Source: Gp6-AA40 sp035649635
Lineage (GTDB): Bacteria; Acidobacteriota; Vicinamibacteria; Vicinamibacterales; UBA2999
Assembly (NCBI GenBank): GCA_035649635.1
Contig: DASRJE010000166.1
Span: 20,956 to 84,955 of the forward strand
Direction: 5' to 3'
DNA length: 64,000 nt
Below are positions 24,254-31,407 of this stretch, one piece after another. A program made the translations under genes and the position numbers. The first letter of the stretch is position 1. Each line of letters starts with the position of its first letter. Below the pieces are notes generated by a model. It was not told where the DNA came from. It searched no databases and saw only the letters and a program-made list of their open reading frames with translations.

Positions 24254-24268
24254 CATAGACAGACTATG
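24254..24268. promoter_or_regulatory. CATAG-N5-CTATG dyad ahead of the padR remnant
   Basis: CATAG (24254-24258) and CTATG (24264-24268) form a perfect dyad two bases before the padR-like ATG. Short dyads like this next to padR genes usually serve as their autoregulatory operator. TTGACC lies at 24234-24239. Confidence 0.5.
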
Positions 24269-24270
24269 TC

Positions 24271-24533
24271 ATGCCGAAGGACGCGATCCCGCCGGGGACT
24301 CTTCACCTGCTGATTCTGCGGACGCTCGCGCGCGACGGCGAGCAGCACGGCTTCGAGATCGCCGAGTCGATCGAGCGTCGTCCAGCAATGTGTTGACCGT
24401 GGAGGAAGGATCACTCTACCCCGCGCTGCAGCGACTGCTAGCACATGGCTGGGTCACGGCGGAGTGGGGAACGACTGGCGGCATACGTGGCGGCTCTCGG
24501 CGCCCCTCTGCCCCCAGCGGTCTCAGCGGTTAG
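24271..24533 (+). pseudogene. PadR-family regulator, frameshifted
   Basis: The first frame encodes a normal PadR N-terminus (IPPGTLHLLILRTLARDGEQ, HGFEIAESIER) and then stops at a TGA near 24396. The family continues in another frame with SSNVLTVEEGSLYPALQRLL and AHGWVTAEWGTT, so one base is missing near 24375. Past about 24470 the match is lost and the end of the winged helix and the dimerisation region are gone. Acidobacterial PadR genes usually sit beside ABC-type efflux permeases; here the next gene is a kinase, so the partner is missing too. Confidence 0.8.
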
Positions 24534-24656
24534 AAACGTCGCGTTCTCCGCCTGCTCTGCGGACGCACGCTCAGAAGTGTCCGAGCATCAACGGGCATTG
24601 CCGAGTGCAGACGTACACGGTATGTTCGAGGGTAGGCGTCGTCGGGAGCGCGTAGC

Positions 24657-26885
24657 GTGAAAACGTCGAGCCGGTATCGCATCGTGCGCAAGCTGGGAGA
24701 AGGCGGCATGGGTGAGGTCTATGCCGCGCACGACGAACGTCTCGACCGTCCTGTCGCCATCAAGCGGCTTCGCCCGGACCGGAGCGACGGCCAGGAACGT
24801 GAGCGCCTGTGGCGCGAGGCCCGCGCCGCGGCCAGCGTCAACCATCCCAACATCTGTCAGCTCTACGAAATCGACTCTGAGGGAGACGAGCTGTTCCTGG
24901 CCATGGAGCTGCTCGACGGCGAACCGCTCAGCGCGCGCCTGGCGCGCGCAGTATTGCCGCTTGGCGAAGCCGGTCAGGTCAGCCTGTCGGTGCTCGGCGC
25001 GCTCGGGGCGTTGCATCTGAAAGGGATCGTCCATCGAGACCTGAAGCCGTCGAACATCTTCCTGGCGCAGCATGGCGTCAAGCTGCTCGATTTCGGTCTC
25101 GCCCGTCCCCTGACCGCAGGCAAGGATCTGACGATACCGGGCATGGTCATGGGAACGCCGCGCTACATGGCACCCGAGCAGATCGAGGGCGGTGTCGTAG
25201 ACGCTCGCAGCGACCTGTTCGTGCTGGGCGCGGTGCTCTATGAGATGGTCGCCGGCCGTCCTGCCTTCAACGGCAATTCAGTGTTCGCAGTGGCGCGTGC
25301 GATTACGGGTGAAGAGCCGGCCGCACTCGGCGGGTCGGCGAGCGTTGTTGCGCTCGACCGTGTTATCCACCGCGCGTTACGCAAGCGCCCTGACGATCGC
25401 TACCAGACGGCGGCCGCCTTCGCGCAAGAACTGCGTGCCGCCCTCCTGGCGATGGATTCGGCCAGCATCTCGCCGGTCCGGCCGATCACGCGCCTCGTGG
25501 TCATGCCGTTTCGCGTGTTGCGGCCCGATCCCTCGATTGATTTCCTCGCATTCAGCCTTGCCGATGCGGTCAGTTCAGCATTGTCGGGCCTGCGATCGGT
25601 GGTGGTTCGCTCGACGGCGGCGGCGTCACGGTTTGCCACCGACACGCCCGACCTCGCCGGCCTTGCATCGGCGCTCGATGTCGACGTCGTGCTGCTGGGC
25701 TCGCTCTTGAGCAGCGGCGGCCAAGTCCGCGTGACAGCACAACTGGTGCAGGTTCCATCGGGCACGTTGATGCGGGCGATCACGTCGCAGGCAGCGACCG
25801 ATGAGATCTTTCAACTGCAGGACGGGCTGGCGAAGCAGATCGTCGACTCGCTCTCCATCTCGTTGCCGGCGAGCGAACAGGGACGCATCAATCGCGACAC
25901 GCCAGGCGATGCCGAAGCGTACGAGTTATATCTCCGCGCGAACCGGCTTCAGCTCGACGTCTCGCAGTGGTCCGCCGCGCTCGATCTGTACCGGCGCTCG
26001 GTCGAGTGCGACCCGCGTTTTGCACCAGCATGGGCGAGACTTGGACGTTGTTACCGCTTGCTCGGAAAGTTCGGTAACCCCGCGGACGGCGAAGCCAACC
26101 TCGAACGCGGAAAGCAGGCAATCCTGCGCGCGCTCGAGATCAACGGTGATCTGTCGCTGGCGCACCAACTGTACGCGTACGTCGAGGTCGAGGCTGGCAA
26201 TGCTCGCGACGCGATGGTCAGACTGCTCGAGCGCGTGGGTCACGCTCCATCGGAACCGGAGCTCTTCGCTGGCTTGGTGCACACGTGTCGCTATTGCGGA
26301 TTGCTCGATGCATCGGCAGCAGCCTACGAACGAGCGCATCGCCTCGATCCCGCCGTGGCAACGAGCGCTGGCCAGACCTTCCTGCTCATGGGCGATTGGG
26401 AACGGGCAATCGCCGTCGATCGCAGCGCACCCTCGATTGCGAAGCTGTCGGCGTTCTACCAACTCGGGCGGGTGGACGAGGCGCTCGCGATGGTTCGCCC
26501 CCTGGTGGGACGGGACCTGCACCGGCAGTTACGCAAGGCGATCGACATCATGATCGCGGCATTCGAATCACGGTGGGAGGATGTGATCCGTCACATTCAA
26601 ACAGTCCTGGAGTCAGGCTTCTCGGATCCCGAGGGCTTCTTTCACTGGGCAGGCGCGCTGGCAATGGCCGGCGATCGGGATGGTGGACTCGAGTTGCTCG
26701 AGCGCTCGGTCGAGGCAGGCTTCTATCCTGCCTCGGCGCTGGTCAGCTACCCCAATCTCGATCCGCTGCGCGCGATGCCCGACTTCCGGCACATCGTCTG
26801 GCGAGCGGAGGAGCGTCAACGCGAGGCACTCGATGCCTTTCGTGCCGCCGACGGTCCGCGGCTGCTCGGCCTGCCGACCCTGTGA
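24657..26885 (+). CDS. Cytosolic Ser/Thr protein kinase with TPR domain
   Basis: A protein of 742 residues. Residues 6-260 are a Hanks-type kinase with every key element: GEGGMGEV loop, Lys36 in VAIK, HRD at 126-128, DFG at 145-147 and APEQ. Residues about 272-400 (LVVMPFRVLRPDPSIDFLAFSL, VVLLGSLLSSGGQVRVTAQLV) resemble the TolB-like/FlgO-type domain found between kinase and TPR in acidobacterial and myxobacterial kinases. Residues about 415-740 are TPRs. There is no transmembrane segment. The start is GTG 24657 with GGGAG upstream. The PadR remnant precedes it. Substrates unknown. Confidence 0.92.
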   Translation: MKTSSRYRIVRKLGEGGMGEVYAAHDERLDRPVAIKRLRPDRSDGQERERLWREARAAASVNHPNICQLYEIDSEGDELFLAMELLDGEPLSARLARAVLPLGEAGQVSLSVLGALGALHLKGIVHRDLKPSNIFLAQHGVKLLDFGLARPLTAGKDLTIPGMVMGTPRYMAPEQIEGGVVDARSDLFVLGAVLYEMVAGRPAFNGNSVFAVARAITGEEPAALGGSASVVALDRVIHRALRKRPDDRYQTAAAFAQELRAALLAMDSASISPVRPITRLVVMPFRVLRPDPSIDFLAFSLADAVSSALSGLRSVVVRSTAAASRFATDTPDLAGLASALDVDVVLLGSLLSSGGQVRVTAQLVQVPSGTLMRAITSQAATDEIFQLQDGLAKQIVDSLSISLPASEQGRINRDTPGDAEAYELYLRANRLQLDVSQWSAALDLYRRSVECDPRFAPAWARLGRCYRLLGKFGNPADGEANLERGKQAILRALEINGDLSLAHQLYAYVEVEAGNARDAMVRLLERVGHAPSEPELFAGLVHTCRYCGLLDASAAAYERAHRLDPAVATSAGQTFLLMGDWERAIAVDRSAPSIAKLSAFYQLGRVDEALAMVRPLVGRDLHRQLRKAIDIMIAAFESRWEDVIRHIQTVLESGFSDPEGFFHWAGALAMAGDRDGGLELLERSVEAGFYPASALVSYPNLDPLRAMPDFRHIVWRAEERQREALDAFRAADGPRLLGLPTL

Positions 26886-27038
26886 TCGGCAGCGCTCCCA
26901 GATAATCCGGCAGCGAACGCGCTTCGATCTGCCGAGAGCCGTTCGTGGCGTGAAGTGTCCCTGCCGTCAGTATCTTCTTGCCCCGCTCCCCACCCCACGA
27001 CGCAGAATACGCGTCGCGGGGACCCCGGCCGCGGGGCT

Positions 27039-27104
27039 GGACATCTCCTAACGCAATCGCCAAACTTGCCTCATTTGTGGCACTCGTTACGTTAGGAGAT
27101 GTCC
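27039..27104 (+). promoter_or_regulatory. 15-bp hairpin hiding the ribosome site of the GcvT-like gene
   Basis: GGACATCTCCTAACG (27039-27053) pairs perfectly with CGTTAGGAGATGTCC (27090-27104) over a 36-nt loop. The right arm holds the Shine-Dalgarno AGGAG (27094-27098), seven bases before the GTG start at 27106. In RNA the hairpin would block initiation unless opened by a factor, a ligand or an upstream ribosome. The preceding 40 bases are also palindromic (GACGC/GCGTC, CCCC/GGGG), possibly the terminator of the kinase gene. Confidence 0.65.
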
Positions 27105-27105
27105 T

Positions 27106-28302
27106 GTGCCGGTTGGTACGCCGTTTCACCCACGCACGTTTCCGCTGTGCGAATCGCTCAACTACCGCGACTGGTCGGGGTACTACGCCGTCAGCGCGTA
27201 CGAGACGCATCACGAACACGAATACAACGCGATTAGAAATTCGGCCGCGTTAATCGATGTATCGCCGCTGTTCAAGTACGTGATCGCGGGACGCGATGCC
27301 AGTGTCTTGGTCAACCGCGTCATCACTCGCGACGTGGCCCGCATGGCCGCGGGCCAGGTGTTCTACACACCGTGGTGCGACGAGCATGGGCACGTCATTG
27401 ACGACGGGACGGTGTCGCGGCTGGGGGAGCAGCGATTCCGCTGGACGGCCGCGGAGCCGAATCTCCGCTGGTTTACTCAGAACGCGCAAGGTCTCCAGGT
27501 CACCATCGACGATGTGTCCGAAAGCCTTGCGGCGCTGGCTCTTCAAGGACCGCTCTCGGCGCAGGTGTTACGCGCGTGCTCGGACATCGATATCGACCGA
27601 TTGAAGTACTTCCGCGTGTCGAGTGGACGCCTCGGCGGCGTGCCGGTCGACGTCTCTCGAACCGGGTACACGGGTGACCTTGGCTACGAGATTTGGATTC
27701 CGGCCGAGAAGGCACTCGAGGTCTGGGACGCGATTGTCGATGCTGGCGGGTCCTTTGACGTTTTGCCTGCGGGCATGCTGGCGCTCGATGTCGCGCGCGT
27801 GGAGGCGGGGCTGCTCCTCATCGACGTCGATTTCGTTGGCAGCAAGAAGGCGCTGATTGCCGACCAGAGATATACCCCCTTCGAGCTGGGGCTGGGCCGT
27901 CTGGTCGATCTCGACAAAGGAGCCTTCGTTGGTCGGGCTGCGCTTCGTCAGGCGGTGCGTGCGCCGCGCCGCCAAGTGGTTGGACTCGAGGTGGAATGGT
28001 CGGACGTCGACGCGCTGTACGACCGCGTCGGACTGGCTCCGGTCGCTCCCGCGGCCGCATCACGAACGCCGGTGCCAGTGCTCGACGGGGACCGCCAGGT
28101 TGGGCGAGCCACGACGACGACTTGGTCGCCGACCCTGAAACGGCTGATTGCCATCGCGTGCGTCAACACGCCTCATCACGTCGAAGGCACACGATTGAAG
28201 TTCGAGATGTCCGTGGAGGGAACCCGACACTTCGTGGGCGCACGAGTCGTTCGCACGCCGTTTTTCAACCCTTCGCGCAAGACGGCGACACCGCCGCAGT
28301 GA
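27106..28302 (+). CDS. Folate-dependent aminomethyltransferase (GcvT family)
   Basis: A protein of 398 residues of the glycine-cleavage T/YgfZ/dimethylglycine-oxidase fold, which moves one-carbon units between substrate and tetrahydrofolate. Motifs: SAALIDVSPLFKYVIAG near 45, DVSRTGYTGDLGYEIW near 185, ALDVARVEAGLLLIDVDF near 225 and LGLGRLVDLDKGAFVGR near 265, the last being typical of true GcvT-like enzymes. No gcvH or gcvP is nearby, so it probably acts on another methylated amine. The GTG start sits behind a hairpin that covers its ribosome site, and the gene ends in a GTGA overlap with the MFS transporter, which may carry the substrate. Confidence 0.87.
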   Translation: MPVGTPFHPRTFPLCESLNYRDWSGYYAVSAYETHHEHEYNAIRNSAALIDVSPLFKYVIAGRDASVLVNRVITRDVARMAAGQVFYTPWCDEHGHVIDDGTVSRLGEQRFRWTAAEPNLRWFTQNAQGLQVTIDDVSESLAALALQGPLSAQVLRACSDIDIDRLKYFRVSSGRLGGVPVDVSRTGYTGDLGYEIWIPAEKALEVWDAIVDAGGSFDVLPAGMLALDVARVEAGLLLIDVDFVGSKKALIADQRYTPFELGLGRLVDLDKGAFVGRAALRQAVRAPRRQVVGLEVEWSDVDALYDRVGLAPVAPAAASRTPVPVLDGDRQVGRATTTTWSPTLKRLIAIACVNTPHHVEGTRLKFEMSVEGTRHFVGARVVRTPFFNPSRKTATPPQ

Positions 28303-29450
28303 CTTCACCAGGCGAGCGTCTCTACGCCGTCGCGTGCGTCGGCATGTTCGTGTTCGGGATGATTCTCGGATTGCCGGGCACTGTTCTCGGCCAGCCGGAG
28401 ACCGTCGCGCAGTTCGGGTTGTCACTGGCCGATCGTGGGCTGCTCATCGCGACGCTGTTTGCGGGCCTGCTGGTAGGCAGCCTGCTCTCGGGCCCGCTTG
28501 TCGATTCGATCGGACAGCGCCTCGCCCTTGTCGTGTCGTCCTCTCTCGTCGCGGTGGCGCTTCCGCTGCTGGCGATGGCGTCGAATGCCGCTGTTGCATC
28601 CACGGTGATCTTTGCCCTGGGGGCCGCCGCCGCAAGCATCAACACTGCGTCGAACGCGATCTCGTCGGAGCTGTTTCCCCACGAGCGTGCACGGCGCATG
28701 AATGGGATCGCCATCATGGTCGGACTTGGCGGGTTGGCAATGCCGACCGCGACAGTGCTGGCGTCGGAGCTCGTGACCTGGCGAGCCGTCGTCGTCGGTG
28801 GTGGGGTGCTCTCAGCGGTTGTGGCGATTCTGGGGGTCAGACCCCTTGACATCCCTCGACTCAAGGGGTCTGACCCCACTGGGTCGATCGCTGCACTTCG
28901 GCAATTCTCGAGGCAACCCGAGTTCGCGTGGTTTCTCCTGCTGATTCTGCTCGGTGGCGCCAACGAGGCCTCGATGGCGGGATGGACGTCGACGTTCGTG
29001 ATCGCGTCTGGCTTCAGCGCCTCCGAGGCAACGGCTGTGCTCTCGTTGCATTGGCTCGGGCTGATCCTGTCGCGCGCATTTTTCTCGAGTCGCATCGATC
29101 GAGCGAAGGCGATCGCCGTGGAGCGGAGTGCAGTGCTCAGTGCGCTGGCTCTGCTTGTCCTCGTTGTGTCTGGAGCGCCCTCGCTCGTGATGATCGGTCC
29201 GTTCGTTGTCGGCGTTTGCATGGCGCTCGTGATGCCGACGTCGCTTGCGCTTGCGGGAGAACGTATTCAGGGAAATCCTGGCGCGTTGTTTGGCGTATTA
29301 CTCACCGTCGCGCAGGTTGGTGGCATTGTGCTGCCAGCGTCGATAGGGCTCGTGGCCGAACAGACCAGCGTGCGGCTGGGTCTCTCGCTACTGGTCGTCA
29401 GCTTCGGCACGATCGCACTGATCGTTCGTCGTTTCACGCGAGACGCTTAA
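28299..29450 (+). CDS. Major facilitator superfamily transporter
   Basis: A protein of 383 residues with about twelve hydrophobic helices and the MFS loop motif SGPLVDSIGQRLA after helix 2. The start is a GTG at 28299 that overlaps the GcvT-like stop (GTGA), so the two are coupled and the cargo may be its substrate or product. Residues 179-193, in the central loop, are encoded by a perfect 17-bp palindromic repeat (28833-28877), an in-frame insertion between halves 1 and 2 that leaves the helices intact. The open frame upstream of 28299 is a shadow of the previous gene. Confidence 0.88.
   Translation: MTSPGERLYAVACVGMFVFGMILGLPGTVLGQPETVAQFGLSLADRGLLIATLFAGLLVGSLLSGPLVDSIGQRLALVVSSSLVAVALPLLAMASNAAVASTVIFALGAAAASINTASNAISSELFPHERARRMNGIAIMVGLGGLAMPTATVLASELVTWRAVVVGGGVLSAVVAILGVRPLDIPRLKGSDPTGSIAALRQFSRQPEFAWFLLLILLGGANEASMAGWTSTFVIASGFSASEATAVLSLHWLGLILSRAFFSSRIDRAKAIAVERSAVLSALALLVLVVSGAPSLVMIGPFVVGVCMALVMPTSLALAGERIQGNPGALFGVLLTVAQVGGIVLPASIGLVAEQTSVRLGLSLLVVSFGTIALIVRRFTRDA
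28833..28877. repeat. 17-bp perfect palindrome inserted in coding sequence
   Basis: GGGGTCAGACCCCTTGA (28833-28849) and TCAAGGGGTCTGACCCC (28861-28877) are exact complements with an 11-nt loop. It is read through in frame as part of the central loop of the MFS transporter. The GGGGTCAGACCCC core looks like a dispersed intergenic palindrome rather than normal codon choice. Confidence 0.85.
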
Positions 29451-29484
29451 AGCCGGTTAGAATCCCGGCACAACGAGGAGGACC

Positions 29485-29865
29485 ATGATTCCAGAACGCT
29501 ACGCACCCATGACGTACGCGCTCATGCGCATCGTGTTCGGCTTCCTGTTTTTTCTTTTCGGCCTGCAGAAAATGTTTGGAATATTAGGCGGACAGGTCAT
29601 GCCGCTCGGGAGCATGCTCGGCGCGGCCGGGGTCATTGAAACAGTCTGCGGCTTCCTGATCATGCTCGGTCTCTTCACGAAATACGCCGCGTTTCTCGCC
29701 AGCGGCGAGATGGCCGCCGCATATTTCATCGCACACGTTCCACAGAGCCCGCTCCCGCTCGTCAACATGGGTGAACGGGCGACGATGTTCTGCTTCGCGT
29801 TTCTCTACGTGGCGACCAGAGGTGCGGGGATCTGGAGCATCGATGGCATGATGCGAAGAAAGTAA
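29485..29865 (+). CDS. DoxX-family membrane protein
   Basis: A protein of 126 residues with four hydrophobic helices, the DoxX fold: ALMRIVFGFLFFLFGLQKMFG, VIETVCGFLIMLGLF, KYAAFLASGEMAAAYFIAH and ATMFCFAFLYVATRGAG. Family members are linked to quinone, thiosulfate or redox stress roles, but most are uncharacterised. The ATG has a strong GAGGAGG seven bases upstream. It follows the MFS gene by 34 bases in the same direction, so co-transcription is likely. Confidence 0.9.
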   Translation: MIPERYAPMTYALMRIVFGFLFFLFGLQKMFGILGGQVMPLGSMLGAAGVIETVCGFLIMLGLFTKYAAFLASGEMAAAYFIAHVPQSPLPLVNMGERATMFCFAFLYVATRGAGIWSIDGMMRRK

Positions 29866-29870
29866 GGTAG

Positions 29871-29897
29871 AGGCGGGTCTTTTTTTTAGACCCGTCT
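29871..29897. repeat. 10-bp hairpin with T-rich loop before the FAD oxidase
   Basis: AGGCGGGTCT (29871-29880) and AGACCCGTCT (29888-29897) pair with one G-U over a loop of seven T. It lies between doxX and the FAD oxidase and ends six bases before the latter's ATG, where a Shine-Dalgarno would be; none is visible. No T-run follows it, so a classical terminator is unlikely on this strand. Confidence 0.55.
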
Positions 29898-29903
29898 TCC
29901 AAA

Positions 29904-31298
29904 ATGTCCTCGAGACTCACTGACGCAAATCGGCTCGCATTGCTGACGGAGCTTCGAGATCTTCTCGGCGATCGGTGTACCACTAACACCACCGAGCTCG
30001 AGCATCACAGCCACAGCGAATCCTGGCATCCGGCTGGTGTCCCGGATGTCGTCGTCTATCCGCTCTCAACTGAAGAGGTCAGCACGGTGATGCGGGCCTC
30101 AGCACGCGCCGGCGCTCCAATCGTGCCGTTTGGCGCCGGCTCATCGCTCGAAGGGCATGTCAACGCCGTCGAAGGAGGAGTGTCGATCGATCTCTCGCGA
30201 ATGAATCGCCTCATTCGATTGAGCGTCGAGGATCTCGACGTCACGGTGGAGGCCGGCATCACGCATCGAGAGCTGAACAAGGCGCTGGCCAACACCGGCG
30301 TCTATTTCTGGGTCGACCCTGGCGCCGATGCAACGATCGGCGGGATGACGGCCACCGGTGCATCCGGGACGACCACCGTTCGCTATGGAACGATGCGCGA
30401 GACGGTGCGCGGATTGACTGTGGTACTGGCCGACGGACGTGTCATTCGTACAGGAGGTCGCGCGCGTAAGTCATCGGCCGGTTACGACCTGACCCGCCTA
30501 TTCATTGGATCTGAGGGCACGCTCGGTGTCATCACTGAAATCACGCTTCGCGTGTACGGGCTGCCCGAGGCAGTATCGGCCGCGATCTGTTCGTTCGACT
30601 CGCTGGCCGGTGCGGTCCAAACCGTCATCACCACCATCCAGCTCGGGATTCCCGTCGCGCGCATCGAGTTGCTCGACGAGGTCATGGTGGATGCAGTCAA
30701 TCGCTACTCTCACTTGTCGCATCCGGTGAAGCCGACACTACTCTTCGAGTTTCACGGTACAAGCCAGGCAGGTGTCAGGGAGGTCGCGACCTCGGTTCAG
30801 GAGATCGCAGCCGAGCACGGCGGCGCCGGCTTCGAGTGGGCGACGACAACCGAGGATCGGACACGCCTGTGGCGCGCGCGGCACAACACGCTCCCCGCAT
30901 CGCGCGCGATGCGGCCGGGTGGGAACTCATGGGTCACCGACGTCTGCGTGCCGATCTCGCGGCTGGCCGAATGCATCCTCGAAACGAAGCAGGATCTGCA
31001 GGCGTCGAACGCGTACGCGCCGCTGGTCGGCCACGTCGGCGATGGCAACTTCCATCTGAATTTCGTGTTCAATCGCGACGATCCCGACGAGTTCAACGAG
31101 ATCAAGGCGTTGAATCATCGGCTCGTTCGTCGCGCTGTTGCGATGGGCGGGACCTGCACCGGCGAGCACGGGATTGGCATGGGCAAGATGGACGACCTCG
31201 AAAAGGAACACGGCGAGGCCGTTGAAGTGATGAAGGCGATCAAGCGCGCGCTGGATCCAGAAAATCGGATGAACCCGGGGAAGATCCTGCGGCTCTAG
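29904..31298 (+). CDS. FAD-linked 2-hydroxyacid oxidase (D-lactate/glycolate type)
   Basis: A protein of 464 residues of the GlcD/LDHD family that oxidises D-2-hydroxyacids, passing electrons to a quinone or cytochrome. Residues about 45-220 are the FAD-binding PCMH domain (IVPFGAGSSLEGH, DPGADATIGGMTATGASGTTTVRYG, LFIGSEGTLGVITEITLRV). The C-terminal substrate domain contains PLVGHVGDGNFHLNF and GTCTGEHGIGMGKM, with the catalytic metal-binding histidines. It stands alone; the nearby beta-propeller and cytochrome genes point to respiratory oxidation in this region. Confidence 0.9.
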   Translation: MSSRLTDANRLALLTELRDLLGDRCTTNTTELEHHSHSESWHPAGVPDVVVYPLSTEEVSTVMRASARAGAPIVPFGAGSSLEGHVNAVEGGVSIDLSRMNRLIRLSVEDLDVTVEAGITHRELNKALANTGVYFWVDPGADATIGGMTATGASGTTTVRYGTMRETVRGLTVVLADGRVIRTGGRARKSSAGYDLTRLFIGSEGTLGVITEITLRVYGLPEAVSAAICSFDSLAGAVQTVITTIQLGIPVARIELLDEVMVDAVNRYSHLSHPVKPTLLFEFHGTSQAGVREVATSVQEIAAEHGGAGFEWATTTEDRTRLWRARHNTLPASRAMRPGGNSWVTDVCVPISRLAECILETKQDLQASNAYAPLVGHVGDGNFHLNFVFNRDDPDEFNEIKALNHRLVRRAVAMGGTCTGEHGIGMGKMDDLEKEHGEAVEVMKAIKRALDPENRMNPGKILRL

Positions 31299-31300
31299 AA

Positions 31301-31397
31301 AACTCCTAACTCCCAAAATCCCAACTCCCCAATCCCAAACCCAACTCCCAACGCCGTATCGGGAAATTGGGGCTTGGGAATTGGAGGTTGGGAGTTG
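31301..31397. repeat. Word-repeat hairpin (AACTCCCA family), copy 3
   Basis: The left arm repeats AACTCCTAACTCCCAAAATC, CCAACTCCCCAATCCCAAAC and CCAACTCCCAACG; the right arm repeats TTGGGGCTTGGGAATTGG and AGGTTGGGAGTTG. It lies exactly between the converging FAD oxidase and kynureninase-like genes. Confidence 0.75.
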
Positions 31398-31407
31398 ATC
31401 TCGAGCT

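Noticed and set aside
27990..28298. Upstream extension of the MFS frame to 27996
   Set aside because: It is an out-of-frame shadow of the GcvT-like gene; the GTGA overlap at 28299 is the natural start.
31301..31397. Possible CRISPR array because of repeated short words
   Set aside because: Repeats are 6-10 bp words without constant spacers and the halves are complementary, so it is an imperfect hairpin.
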